Below are positions 24,801-33,959 of a DNA stretch of 64,000 nt, in pieces. The stretch comes from Megalonaias nervosa (taxonomy: Eukaryota > Mollusca > Bivalvia > Unionida > Unionidae): contig JAECUM010004338.1 in the NCBI GenBank assembly GCA_016617855.1, positions 62,001 through 126,000 on the forward strand, in the 5' to 3' direction. The notes beneath the pieces were generated by a model, which had not been told where the DNA came from, did not search any database, and saw nothing but the letters and a program-made list of their open reading frames with translations. Position numbers and translations under genes: made by a program. How positions within the stretch are numbered: position 1 is the first letter of the stretch; each line of letters opens with the position of its first letter.

Positions 24801-27425
24801 CAGGTAGCTAAAGTAAGATTGGCAAGTCTTTGAATTTTGCCACCCACCCATTACATGCATACAGAGGACTCCCATGTCCCTGATAAAAAAATTTGCATCC
24901 AATAATGCATCATTAAGTGTTTCCAAGACCTCTATTCCTAACTTTAAAAATAAATTGCCTTCATTACTAAATCATCATCTAAAGATGAACAACAATGTGA
25001 ATTGGCCATTTTGGGTCTTCTAGAGCCTGTATTATAAAGTTGTATACTGTGCAAAGTACATTGACATTTGCATGACCTGAAATTAATTGGCGGGAGTTCT
25101 TGTGCATCACTGCTTTCCAAGTGCTCAAATTTGTACAAATTTTGCACAAATCATGCAATCACACACCTTGGGAGCATCTCTGCATGCCAATATTGTCATT
25201 CATTTTGAAGGACTATCAATACCAAAATTTTCAAGATGGACCATATGGAAGCCATGTTCAAGGTCAGGTTGACACCAGTTTCATGCATGACCAATGACAT
25301 ATTATAAGTCTACTTGTGAAAACCCATTCCAGTTTGGTAATCTATTGAGAAGGAGAAGTAAGTTATGAAAAGTTAAAGTGATCAAAGTAATATCATCTTC
25401 ATTTCATGATCAACCACACAGCATAAAGTTTTCTGGTGAAATCCTATTATGACCTACCTGTCCAATAATGAGGGGTACCAATAAAAGTTATTTTCAAGAT
25501 AGCCACCATGGCAGCTATGTTGGAGGTCAGATTGGAAACATTTATTTTTAGGACTAACTACAGATCATAAAAAGTCTTTTAGTTAAACATCTTGACAACC
25601 ACATTTCGATGGAGTTTGGAAAGCTATCACTATATCAAGATCAATTTTGTTTTTCCTCCCACCCTTACGATCATTTTCCAGTTCCAGACTTCAATCTCAG
25701 GTTTTGGGAACCAAGGGCATTTTATTCACCATTTTGAAAACCTATGATGGTGAACCCAGTCTGAGTACATGCTGTTGGTTCACGTGATTCAGCTAATACA
25801 ACAAATGTGTTGTTTCAGTGTAAGATTCTCACCCAGAATGAAGACAACATCTGGATTGTGTATCAACATACTGGCTTGAAAGGATCTCTCCATCTGCCAT
25901 TCCCTGAAGAAAAAAGTCAGAATCTAACAAGTTTTAACCAAATGCATATGACACTGCTAAACTGTACTCAAAGAAACTTTTGCAAAAGATTTAAATATGT
26001 AATCGCTTATAAATCAAGTCCAACTGCAAACTACAAAGACCCAAATCTGCAATTGCATAATGCTCCAGCAAATCTGGGTCTCTGCCATTTATTAGGAGTA
26101 ATTGGTGAAACCAACAATACAGACCCTGATCTGCCTAGACATTTTGTGATGGCAGATTAGGGTCTGAGATGTCTGTAACTGGACTAGAGTTATAACTGAG
26201 TAAATACTGCTTTCAGAAATTAAAACCATTTTGTACTAGGTACATAAATTATGTACAAAGCACTCACAAAATAAAAACTTTAAACTTAAAATAATCCTGT
26301 ACTCAAGCAGCACATGAAATATTCCTGTACCAAAGCAGCACACGAAATATTCCTATACTCAAGCCAATGCCAATATTAAAGTTAATATTGTTTGATGCAA
26401 TTAACAAGTTACAATGTAGCTAATGCTGTTGATACATACAAGAAGTTATAATGTACCTAATGATGTTGATACGTAATAAGTCATAATGTAGCTACTGCTG
26501 CTGATACATGTAACAAGTTACAATGTAGCTGTTACTACTGATACATATAACAAGTTATAATGTAGCTAATGCTACTGATACATGTAACAAGTTATAATGT
26601 AGCTAATACTGTTGACACAAGTTATAATGTATCTAATGATGCTGATACATAACAAGTTACAATGTAGCTATTACTACTGATACATATAACAAGTTGCAAT
26701 TTAACTACTGTTACTGATACACATAACAGGTTACAATGTAGCTATTGCTACTGATACATCTAACAACTTACAATGTAACTACTGCTACTAATGAATATAA
26801 CTTACAATGTAGCTACTGATACATACAAGTTACAATGTAGCAATTGCCACTGATACATAAAACAAGTTACAATGTAGCTTCTTCTACTGATATACCAAAC
26901 AAGTTACAATGGAGATATTGCTACTGATATCCACACCAGCAGTTACAATGTAATTAATACATTAACAATGAAGTTATACAGTTTCAATGTAATTAATAGT
27001 TACAATGTAGTTAATAGTTACCATGTAGTTAATACAGTTTCAATGCAGTTAATACAGTTACCATGTAGTCAATACAGTTACCATGTAGTTAATACAATAA
27101 ATGCAATAATAAGCCTTATATTATCACTTGTCTTCTAAATGACTTACCTCCTAAGCTTGTCAAACCAGTGTCCCTCTCTTGATCCCAGTATATGAGTATC
27201 TGCAATGAACATGGCCCTTAAGGGAGCTTCTGACCCTTCTGGTTGGGTTGCATCCATGGTAACAAATTGAAGGGTAGGCCATGTACACGATAACAACACC
27301 ATGTAGTAGTGGAAAAACTCACAGTAGAAAAATAGAAATAAAATAAGAATAATTGTTCGTACAAGTTTTCTGGTTTGAATGAAAAACCAGAGCCGAGATG
27401 GAAGCTGGCAACAGAAGGTCATCAT
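3242..27425 (-). CDS. MPPE1/PGAP5-like metallophosphoesterase, five exons, 3' end missing
   Basis: This host gene resembles metallophosphoesterase 1 (PGAP5). In vertebrates PGAP5 is an Mn-dependent ER/ERGIC membrane enzyme that removes ethanolamine phosphate from GPI anchors during export. Coding exons on the minus strand are 27425-27148, 25903-25833, 17989-17848, 5767-5581 and 3322-3242. They join in phase to 253 stop-free codons. Visible features are an N-terminal hydrophobic segment (about residues 24-48) and the calcineurin-type metal motifs ADTH (about 71-74), GDLLDEG after exon 2, and GNHD near the end of exon 3. NSMAMEGDGC, typical of this family, follows in exon 4. All introns begin GT and end AG. 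The C-terminal part, including the GHTH motif and second membrane segment, must lie left of position 1. One intron carries LTR element 1 in antisense. The family call is confident; the GPI role is inferred from homologues. Confidence 0.9.
3323..5580. other. MPPE1 intron 4, non-coding
   Basis: AT-rich, with no coding segment that I can support. It contains the 58-60-base repeat at 5112-5345. Confidence 0.6.
5112..5345 (+). repeat. Four-unit minisatellite, about 58-60 bases per unit
   Basis: Four imperfect units contain 'cttaagttttcatatacaca' followed by 'atgacatagtattccatcag' and 'gtgtttaaat'. The units differ by scattered substitutions and small indels. Confidence 0.7.
5581..5767 (-). CDS. 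MPPE1 coding exon 4
   Basis: 187 bases. The first base completes the Leu codon split after exon 3 and 62 full codons follow. The acceptor is ctccttttcag and the donor is AAG/gttaag. It carries NSMAMEGDGC, the strongly conserved 'NS-A-GDGC' segment of MPPE1 between the GNHD and GHTH motifs. A second possible acceptor (ctcag, 10 bases further in) would break the phase, so the upstream one is preferred. Confidence 0.88.
5971..6015. repeat. 45-base palindromic repeat (AGACCCTGATC...GATCAGGGTCT)
   Basis: The arms agaccctgatc and gatcagggtct are perfect reverse complements around a 23-base centre that includes 'cataatg'. The same 45-base design recurs at 26038 and 26121 and in degenerate form at 986. 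Confidence 0.7.
7590..7618. repeat. Perfect short hairpin
   Basis: Arms gcatcagcatcac and gtgatgctgatgc are perfect 13-base reverse complements around a 3-base loop (gag). No neighbouring gene explains it. Confidence 0.6.
9040..9430 (+). repeat. Diverged tandem repeat with 253-base period, left of the LTR insertion
   Basis: 'atacttacaaagtg' recurs at 9111 and 9365, 254 bases apart. 'agaaaactt-cctgtatgtatcc' occurs at 9251 and again at 16518 beyond LTR element 1; with the 7014-base element removed the spacing is 253. The array existed before the retrotransposon landed in it. Confidence 0.65.
9431..10368 (+). repeat. 5' LTR of element 1
   Basis: 938 bases bounded by TG and CA. It matches 15509-16444 along its whole length. 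A possible polyadenylation signal (aataaa within 'gggaaataaattatt') lies about 80 bases before the end. Confidence 0.93.
10378..10392 (+). promoter_or_regulatory. Likely primer-binding site of element 1
   Basis: tgggtttgctcgtcc starts nine bases after the LTR. It resembles the tRNA-Pro primer site TGGGGGCTCGTCC known from gammaretroviruses but has a small insertion. The counterpart in element 2 matches better. Confidence 0.5.
10528..11840 (+). pseudogene. gag of element 1, broken
   Basis: It starts at the ATG of MSSKVETFLSS; the open frame upstream has no ATG. About 230 codons of N-terminus include a long Lys/Glu/Gln-rich coiled coil. A capsid-like domain follows (FVPPFREKEV, YFENVAENWKWPREHW, then VPEAYRQIFQ and VEFAREKEQLFERW). 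The zinc knuckle near 11793-11836 is damaged: the first and last Cys of the CCHC seen in element 2 are lost. Breaks are an in-frame TGA at 10978-10980, a frameshift near 11400 and a TAG at 11675-11677. Gag would form the virus-like particle that packages the element RNA. Confidence 0.85.
11972..12516 (+). pseudogene. Aspartic protease region of element 1
   Basis: PIKILRDTGASQ carries the retropepsin active-site triplet DTG at about 12060. The reading frame shifts just after it (near 12080-12100) and continues to a TAA at 12514-12516. Retropepsin would cut Gag-Pol after assembly. Confidence 0.8.
12517..13880 (+). pseudogene. Integrase of element 1, located upstream of RT
   Basis: Open from 12634 to 13515. 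It shows the His-His-Cys-Cys zinc-binding part (HETPLAGH and CDTC) and the catalytic core with Asp in MVDCVGPLP, Asp in QSDQGSNFMSG and Glu in SQGALERFHQ. After a frameshift near 13470-13510 comes the C-terminal part with the gypsy-type GDRVLALLP and YYGPYTVEKK. The catalytic triad is still present. The position before RT is unusual for Ty3/gypsy and is repeated in element 2. No chromodomain is seen. Confidence 0.9.
13990..14760 (+). pseudogene. Reverse transcriptase of element 1
   Basis: The frame is open 14047-14712 after a frameshift at about 14040. RT motifs in order: WSSPCILVPKP, MCTDYRKVNSVT, PLPRIDD, KFDLLKGLWQIPL, FGMKGSPSTFQ and the catalytic YIDDVII. A TGA at 14710-14712 replaces the Gly codon of the FLGH-type motif, and a frameshift near 14755 follows. 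It copies element RNA into cDNA. Confidence 0.9.
14800..15371 (+). pseudogene. RNase H of element 1, end of pol
   Basis: Residues around LSVDASDVGVGAVL (first Asp), STIEKECLAL (Glu) and VFSDHNPL (Asp) mark a gypsy RNase H. The frame is open 15012-15371 and ends SDTLSRV, the usual end of this domain. An in-frame TGA precedes it near 14940. No integrase follows; the 3' LTR begins 137 bases after the stop. Confidence 0.9.
15498..15508 (+). promoter_or_regulatory. Polypurine tract of element 1
   Basis: The purine-rich atgggggaaag lies directly against the TG of the 3' LTR, as expected for plus-strand priming. Element 2 has a matching tract next to its 3' LTR. Confidence 0.7.
15509..16444 (+). 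repeat. 3' LTR of element 1
   Basis: 936 bases, TGTTAC to GTAACA, collinear with 9431-10368 with scattered differences and a few small indels. Confidence 0.93.
16445..16640 (+). repeat. 253-base tandem repeat, right of the LTR insertion
   Basis: Continuation of the array broken by element 1. 'tacagaaaactttcctgtatg' and 'attatacagcaatat' match the unit at 9251-9310. Confidence 0.6.
16641..17847. other. Right part of MPPE1 intron 3
   Basis: No host exon of MPPE1 is expected here, because exons 3 and 4 join in phase. A plus-strand segment at 17520-17600 looks like an isolated exon (see findings) but is not called as a gene. The rest is plain AT-rich DNA. Confidence 0.5.
17848..17989 (-). CDS. 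MPPE1 coding exon 3 (metal-binding motifs GDxxDEG and GNHD)
   Basis: 142 bases: two bases completing Gly, 46 codons, and two bases of a split codon. It encodes DLLDEGKW, completing GDxxDEG with the last base of exon 2, then VVGNHDIGFHY. These are metallophosphatase metal-binding blocks II and III. The acceptor is ttttctgttcaag and the donor is TT/gtaagt. Confidence 0.9.
17990..20048. other. MPPE1 intron 2, right part with large minisatellite
   Basis: Non-coding. It contains the minisatellite at 18400-19780. The long minus-strand open frames at 18621-19682, with repeated Ile-His-His-Ile-Pro-Tyr-Cys-Tyr-Pro-Tyr, are translations of that repeat, not genes. Confidence 0.6.
18400..19780 (+). repeat. 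Minisatellite, about 30-base unit, 1.4 kb
   Basis: The unit is close to 'gggatgtgatggatgatatg' followed by 'ggtaacagtat'. Variants differ in 'ggtaacagtat' versus 'ggtattagtat' and in deletion of 'gatgat'. The alternation of the two variants suggests a higher-order unit of about 60 bases in part of the array. Confidence 0.9.
21695..21803. repeat. Fold-back element with 36-base arms and a tRNA B-box-like loop
   Basis: Arms 21695-21730 and 21768-21803 are reverse complements with one mismatch. The 37-base loop contains gggttcgaatctcc, close to the RNA polymerase III B box. It sits beside the (TA)n tract of the left transposon copy and is absent from the right copy, so it was probably added later. 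Confidence 0.75.
21803..21866. repeat. (TA)n microsatellite
   Basis: About 64 bases of TA, directly right of the fold-back. A shorter TA tract lies at about 21605-21622. The other transposon copy has (TA)n at the equivalent place. Confidence 0.9.
22440..23080 (+). repeat. Degenerate repeat with 'caagatggccaccatgg' core
   Basis: Cores such as 'ttcaagacagccaccatgga' followed by 'gtcaagttgaaagtcagtac' recur near 22595, 22745, 22870 and 23005, spaced about 125-150 bases. The same core returns at 25200-25560. Confidence 0.55.
24470..24850 (+). repeat. Three-unit tandem repeat, about 140 bases
   Basis: 'tatcagcacattttcccacc' followed by 'cagcagccagtcaaag' and '-ctttgaacttgctgcccagc' recurs at about 24475 and 24613, with a third diverged unit from about 24755. 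Confidence 0.65.
25200..25560 (+). repeat. Further copies of the 'caagatggaccat' repeat
   Basis: Two units (near 25235 and 25495) match the 22.4-23.1 kb family, with the core 'caagat-g-caccatgg-agc' followed by 'catgtt-ga-gtcag-ttg'. Confidence 0.5.
25833..25903 (-). CDS. MPPE1 coding exon 2
   Basis: 71 bases: one base, 23 codons, one base. It encodes EWQMERSFQASMLIHNPDVV plus three residues, the helix and strand before the GD motif. The acceptor is cttttttcttcag and the donor is G/gtgaga. The phase matches both neighbours exactly. Confidence 0.9.
26038..26082. repeat. 45-base palindromic repeat, copy 3
   Basis: agacccaaatctgc at the left and aaatctgggtct at the right surround 'cataatg'. 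It has the same length and centre as the copy at 5971, with altered arms. Confidence 0.55.
26121..26165. repeat. 45-base palindromic repeat, copy 4
   Basis: agaccctgatctgcc and ggcagattagggtct are reverse complements except for one base. It lies 38 bases from copy 3. Confidence 0.65.
26380..27110 (+). repeat. Tandem repeat, about 37-base unit grading into shorter units
   Basis: The unit is close to 'acaagttacaatgtagctac' followed by 'tgctactgatacatata'. From about 26960 the array degrades into 'agttaccatgtagttaatac' units of 15-20 bases. It lies in MPPE1 intron 1, close to the first coding exon. Confidence 0.8.
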
Positions 27426-27547
27426 TCATAAGTCTTAGAACTCCACTTTTCATCTTCTGGCAATGATTTGTTGGATGTGCAAAGAACTCTGCATGGATTT
27501 GAAATCTGCTTCCATTGTGTTACATTCCAACACGAGGTGTGCTTTAC
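27148..27547 (-). CDS. MPPE1 first coding exon with 5' leader
   Basis: Translation from the ATG at 27425 gives 92 codons and a split Arg codon before the donor AG/gtaagt. The encoded part has a short N-terminus, a hydrophobic segment rich in I, L and F, then MFIADTHILG (metal motif I) and GHWFDKLR, all typical of MPPE1. Bases 27426-27547 would be 5' untranslated, starting after a possible acceptor tatatatttcag. That upper edge is less certain than the coding part. Two ATGs in tandem (MM) leave the start ambiguous by one codon. Confidence 0.88.
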
Positions 27548-30375
27548 CTGAAATATATACTGTATGTACAAGTCAGATTTCTCAACAATACCTTAAATTT
27601 TTTTTATCAAGATTTTGTTTTCATTAACAGTACTTTAAAATTAGCAACAAAAAAAAAACATAACAGAACACAATTGCACTACTGGGAAGTGTGATATGCC
27701 TACATCGGACAGTGATCCTTTTTGACTGTTAGGTGCTAGGGGAAACAAACCACAAAAGCTTGAAATTGGATAGTCTTTACATTTTACACTGGGGTGGGGT
27801 GGGGTTGTATAGTGAATTATCTTTAGCATATGGATCTAAATTGAGATCAATTACAAATGATCATTGCAGAACTAGTTTTAAAAGCAAATATTTTTTTTAC
27901 AAAAACTTTGCTTGCTCTGGTGATGTTCTGTGAAATTAACTTTCCAAAGCCATTAGGTCAGATAATTTTAAGTGTGTTCAAAACAAAATCATATGACCAT
28001 TATCTTGAAAAGTAGTTGTCATCGTAAATATTGAAATACATGCACTCCAATTTATTCAGTTAATTTATATTATATACACACTGTGGTTTTATACTTATAG
28101 TATTTATTCATGTTTCATATATATATATATACCCTCTAACTGATAGAGAGTACATAGACTGCATTCTACATTGTTGTATTACAAAGAAGCAAATATTCTT
28201 AATTAATTGCCACTTATAGAATCAATGTAATTTTTCTGTAGTTGCTAAAGCTTCATTAAACATTTCCAAACTAAACTATACCAAGTAGTTAGAAACATCA
28301 AGTGTAGATGACAGCGTATGCAGACGTAGAGCTCATCAATAAAATCCAAGTGTTCACTGATATTACAACCACATTTCTGATGGGGCAGGGGAGAAATTCA
28401 AACTAAATGTGAATCTGTTTGACTTTCAGTATCTTCTCAAGTTTTGAAAACTAAAATAGGTAATTGTTAGTTCTAGAGGCAGCTTACTAACTACTTTACC
28501 TATTATACCTATCAGTTAGAATTAATTACAATGTATAGGTGCTCATACATGTTAAGTAATATGGTCATATTTGTAAGTACATATATGTATATGATTTCCT
28601 GTTGATCACAATTGTACATTCCCTTAATTAAACTTTTGTAATGGTCAATCAGCTATTAAAACACACCTGTGTGTGTTTGAGCTTGTTTTGTAGGCAGTAA
28701 ATAAACACAATGCCATTCATTTTGCCTGGAGATACAGTACTGTAATTACTCAGCTGGGTTGATGGAGCAATTGAAAGGTTTTTAAGTACTATCAGTATCA
28801 CTCACCAAATATCTAAGAAAATTACAGGGTGAAGTCATTTACACTTTCCTTGTAGTGAAAGGCATTATCCATTCACTTGGAAGTATGACCCCTTGATTAA
28901 TATTCAAAATTAACAAGTTTTTTAACAAGATAAAATAACAAGGAAGACTGCAAAACTAAATATTAAATATTTAGACAGAGATCTGTTTTTTGGTGTACTA
29001 CTTTTATACAGAATTTTGTTAGCAAGCAAATGAGACTTCATGGAAAGCAATCAAGATTAATTAAAGGAAATCTGATGACTCTCATGCATAGGCAAGATAA
29101 TGGAAGTAGTCACTAATGACTTTTGTTAAATGAGCATCATCCCCCACTTCCCACACCCTATAGTTCTGACCAGAGATTCTTTAACAATGGTGTCAGTTCG
29201 CCCAAACAATGAAAATTATTAATCTAGAAGAATAGTTTCATGCAAAGATTATGTTTTCAATTATACAGTGTGTGCAACATTAAAGGATCACATTTTGTAT
29301 AAATGATGTTACCATGCTGATTTAAGAAATTGTGTTGGACACATTATATATGATTGGGATGAAAATTATCTCTTCTTGCCTTCTAATGTAAAACTGTTCA
29401 TTAAATAAAGTTATTAAGAGATCAACATCTATTCTAATCAGTGCTGTTTTTAAGACATAGGATCACACTTGAAAGGATCAGATCAAGTAGCAGGTCAATG
29501 TCAATTAACACCATGCAGTAATGCATGAAAGTCCTTATTTACTATTCATGGCAATGAGTACCGTCACAGGACAAAAATTCTAACACACTGATAAGCGGAT
29601 ATGATTAAAGGTATTACCTTTCCCAACATCAATTGTCTTTACAACCAATGGTTGGGTTTGGTCAATTTTGTTTATTTTATATAACATGATTTTTTTTTTG
29701 CACCTTAATATCCAAGAATTTACAATAATTGATGTGCAACAGGAATGCACTCTGTTGTTCTCAAATAGTTTCTGACAAGTTTAGACTGTTATCAGTAAAT
29801 AATTTAATTACTTTCAGGCAGTTTATTGCTCAAAAGTAAAACTATAAATCAGCAGAAAATCTATACTGCCATTTTAGCATTAGACTACAATCAGAAAGGA
29901 TGAAACTAGCAGGAATACCAAATACTTCTCCCAGGTTATAACATTCATTTTAAAGGTAAACTTAATGAACAAGTAAACTCACATATCTTGAACTTCAATA
30001 AATTAAATCATAATTATTCCAAGAAATTTAAAGAGTGCATGAATAAAAATGAAGAATATAAAGCCAACAAAAAATTAAGAAATTTGTAATATGCTACCTA
30101 TAGTCACTGTAATTAATAATTATTGTTGCCATAGGCAAGATTTTAATTTGTGCCTCTCTCTAATCATGATTTCAATTTCCATGATATTTGCAGTTAAAGT
30201 ACCCTTTTTAAGATTAAAGTCCTTTTTGGGGGATAATTACCATGCTCCTTTTCAATTCTGGGTGAAACATACTAAGCAACATCTTATTTTCAACCAAGAT
30301 TGAAAGTAAAGCAAAACAAAACAATGCAAAAACACATTTAAAAAACAAAAAGGAAAACCTTAGAAAACATTTATT
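27548..30375. other. Region upstream of the first MPPE1 coding exon, nothing else supported
   Basis: AT-rich with no supported coding sequence or RNA gene. It may be a 5' intron or promoter region of MPPE1, but no promoter can be placed from sequence alone. Confidence 0.4.
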
Positions 30376-30450
30376 AAACTATTCAAATACTGATGCATTT
30401 TTTAAACTATTCAAATACTGATGCATTTTTTTAACTATTCAAATACTGAT
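30376..30450 (+). repeat. Three tandem units 'aaactattcaaatactgatgcattttt'
   Basis: Three near-identical units of about 30 bases differ mainly in T-run length. Confidence 0.8.
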
Positions 30451-30560
30451 GCATTTTCTTCCTTTACATCACAGTTAACAATTTTTTGTTACCTGTTTTG
30501 GACAAAAAATTAGTATTGACAATTCACCTCATTCACCAGCTTTTATAACAAGACCAATCC

Positions 30561-30951
30561 ATTACTGTTATATTCACATGAAGTACATTATTGTTATATT
30601 CACATGAAGTACATTATTGTTATATTCACATGAAGTATATTATTGTTATATTCACATCAAGTATGTTATTGTTATATTCACATGAAGTACATTATTGTTA
30701 TATTCACATGAAGTACATTATTGTTATATTCACATGAAGTACATTATTGTTATATTCACATCAAGTATGTTATTGTTATATTCACATCAAGTACATTATT
30801 GTTATATTCACATTAAGTACATTATTGTTATATTCACATGAAGTACATTCATTATTGTTATATTCACATCAAGTACATTATTGTTATATTCACATCAAGT
30901 ACATTATTGTTATATTCACATCAAGTACATTATTGTTATATTCACATGAAG
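30561..30951 (+). repeat. 26-base minisatellite, left part
   Basis: About 15 units of 'attattgttatattcacatg' followed by 'aagtac', with ATGAAG/ATCAAG variants. The array stops at the CAGGGGTC transposon and resumes after it at 32589-32650. Confidence 0.9.
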
Positions 30952-31059
30952 CAGGGGTCAAACTAAACTTGAATTTTAAGGAGAAGTGACTTCTCCTTTT
31001 GGACAGAACAGGGAGAAGAGAGAGCTCAACAGGAAGAAGTGGACGCGAAGCAAGAAATG

Positions 31060-31140
<81 letters not shown>

Positions 31141-32588
31141 GTGTGTTCTCTTATTTAAATTATGCCCTCTACTTCCCAGTATACATATTTGCATTTAACA
31201 TTGGATTTAAGCAATACTTTATTTTCATGTAGAAAATTTTCTTAGTTATTTTGGCCATATGACTCTAAAAGAGAATAACAGAAACTGCATTGTAACAAAA
31301 TTTAACTGAGTAACTTGATTAAATTATTGTAATTGCAAGTTGGTAAAAATGCTTAATCAACTACCCTTAAACAATTTTTGTTATATAGTTTTGTATGGGT
31401 TTTTTTAAAAATACTTTTTAAAAGTTCACAATAATGGCACTTTCAAAGATTTCTAAACACGTTTGACACAACCCCTGTACCATGTACATGAGGGCAAATA
31501 CACACGTCCTCATTTCTTTGTTGTGGATAAAACATTACCGTATCTATTCATACATAACACACTAAAATGCATAAAATTACAGACGTGACTCATTTATAGT
31601 CGGTATATGAACTAAACCCTTCTTTCCAACCGAATCAACACAGACGTGAGTGCATCTATTTTTAGAAGGAGGGGTTTTTGTAACGTAATCACTCACTTTA
31701 TATAGCCTCACTACAACAGTCCATGATGGGATTGCAAATTTATGGTTTATTTATTTGTCTATGTACTTGTATTAATTTTAGGCATTGATTAAATATTATC
31801 TGCTTCGCAGCTTTTTTCCATATTTTCACAATTACGAGTCACGTCAGAAAACAACTTTGACCTTACAACACTTCTCACGAATTCCACAACACAGCATTGT
31901 CTCATATGTTTCTGACCTATATAATTGCATTTTAAAGTTAAATCTTAGACTAAATAACATAATACCTAAGCTTTGCTTTCTATGAATTGTATATTTTTCT
32001 GTATATATTTGCTCGATGATTTATGAAAACAGTCAATCTAATAAACTTGTACTTCCCAGATATAGCGATGTCTGCCATTTTTTCCCTGTTACTGGTACAC
32101 TTACAGTTTCAAACTAATTTTATGATGAAATAGTGTACAAGAGGCAATTAAAATATACAGATCACCGATTTTATTCTTAAAACACGAATAGCTATATACA
32201 TACTATTGTTAAAGTTTCGAAACCCAAGTTTGTATATTTTTATCATCAAAGGATAACATGCGTAAATCAGGTAGTGATAGGGGCCTAGTTGCCAACTTGG
32301 GAATGGTTAATTGTAAATCAGCTATCAAAACACATGGTTGTGAATGTGCAAGCGGTTGTTTGTCAGCGTAATTGATATCAAAACTAGGCCTAGCTACTAA
32401 TGGCTTGAAGAATACCTTTCGCTACAACACAATACTAGAATAAACCTGCCTAAGGTGAGGGGGCATCTCAAAAGGTGACTCAAAAATTTACCTCAAAAAA
32501 AAAATCACAGGGCGAAGTCATTTTCGCTTTCCTAACAGAAGAAGGCAAACGACTTAGTCACCCACTTCGCCTGGTAATTGTATCCCTG
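30952..32588 (-). mobile_element. CAGGGGTC-ended DNA transposon, right copy, inverted, inside a minisatellite
   Basis: It begins CAGGGGTCAAAC and ends ATCCCTG. It is flanked by the exact 6-base duplication ATGAAG (30946-30951 and 32589-32594), which is part of the minisatellite unit, so this is an insertion into the array. It is collinear in inverted order with 20055-21975, though diverged and shorter (1637 against 1921 bases). It has no transposase. The two copies form inverted arms about 9 kb apart. Confidence 0.78.
31062..31138. repeat. (TA)n microsatellite inside the right transposon copy
   Basis: About 77 bases of TA next to the 'ggagaagtgacttctcc' palindrome, the same arrangement as in the left copy. 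Open frames of alternating Ile-Tyr here are artefacts. Confidence 0.9.
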
Positions 32589-32650
32589 ATGAAGTATATT
32601 ACTGTTATATTCACATCAAGTACATTATTGTTACATTCACATCAAGTACA
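32589..32650 (+). repeat. 26-base minisatellite, right remnant
   Basis: Two to three units of the array at 30561-30951, separated from it by the transposon. Confidence 0.85.
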
Positions 32651-33959
32651 ATCGTATGTCAATTTCTAGACAATTATTGCAGCTTGAATATAAAAATAAC
32701 AAATAACAAGGCAGTACAGGATTTTTGTAATGCACATAGCTTTTATTATGACATCGCATCTGGTGATATTCAATCTGATTTGTACTGGAGCACACCTTTA
32801 GGTTGACCTGGTCCAATCATTTGCCATATGTATTTTTCAAGGTGTGCAAATAATGGCCTTCCGGAGAAATATAAATGGATAAAGATTGCACAATAGTGAA
32901 TAAGAGCCATTTAATGGTAAGTGTAATCAAATTCTAAAAACTGACAACCACTACTGAAACAGACTGTACTGAATGCCTACATGACCCTAGTCCTACAATG
33001 TAAGACATAGTACATGTTTTTGTTTAAGTATTATGTCTTACTATCCTAATAAAGGCCTTGCATAGCGTGTTCTGATGTCAGTTGACATCGGAACGAGTAG
33101 TCAAAGTTTCAGGCATATCTCACACACTTGGCAGCCTATATCAACACTCTTCCACTAATTTATGTGTAATTAATATACTTACTGTGCTGTTTTTATCCTG
33201 GTGGAATCAAAATATGACACTAGCAAATGGATGCATTTTCATGTTCCATTGACATACATTTGAATTTGTTGCAATGCGACGGTAGTCGAGGCACGCCGAA
33301 GTATGTTCAAGTAGGTTCATGTGGGGGATATGTTTCTTGAACAAAACAAAATGTTGCTTACAGTTCCAATAGGCATAATATATTTTATTTGTTTTGTTAA
33401 AGAATAATATTTCAACCTAACCCGATTTCAGCATTCCCGGCTTTCATCGCTTTCCAGCCAACTGAAATGTAGGCAAACGAACCTTGAAAACAGGTCCATT
33501 TCTTCTGTGAGAATTTGAATTTATTAGAGAAAAGACATCAGGGTAAGTAAAGTCTGACAAAAACATTATAACTTTACTTTGTAGAAAAGCGTTGTTATTG
33601 GTTGCCAGTTGTGTGTGATATTCCTGAAAATTTGACTTCGTTACACTGTTAGTCAACATCAAAACATGCTACACAGTGCCGTTAGATAGGCAGTAAGACC
33701 CATCACCCTCCCAGAATAAAAATATCAGGTGATGTGTCTTACGTTGTAGGACTAACATGACCCATGTAACTTCTACTATAAAATCTACATTAATGCCCAT
33801 CTTAATTTTTAGCAAATTCCAATAATAGGCTACAACTATGACTATAACATCTGCTAATAAATACATCCCCTTGCATTCTGAAAACCAGGGGAATTATTGT
33901 GTGTCGTAGTCCTATAACTTAAGATGTATACTCGGAAGGGGGGGGGGTGCAAGGCTTAT
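32651..33959. other. No supported feature
   Basis: AT-rich DNA without a convincing open frame, RNA gene or repeat. Confidence 0.4.

Larger units (their letters stand above)
21982..25832. other. MPPE1 intron 2, left remainder, repeats only
   Basis: No gene supported. Contains the degenerate repeats listed at 22440-23080, 24470-24850 and 25200-25560. Open frames at 23500-23905 and 24944-25297 overlap in opposite directions and show no domain. Confidence 0.5.

Noticed and set aside
25807..26160. 117-codon plus-strand frame
   Set aside because: It overlaps MPPE1 exon 2 on the other strand and two palindromic repeats; the minus-strand exon has splice sites and homology.
30747..30989. Open frame with repeated 'YIHIKYIIVIFT'-type text
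   Set aside because: It is the 26-base minisatellite read in one frame.
30976..31198. Open frames of alternating Ile-Tyr on both strands
   Set aside because: They arise from the (TA)n microsatellite.
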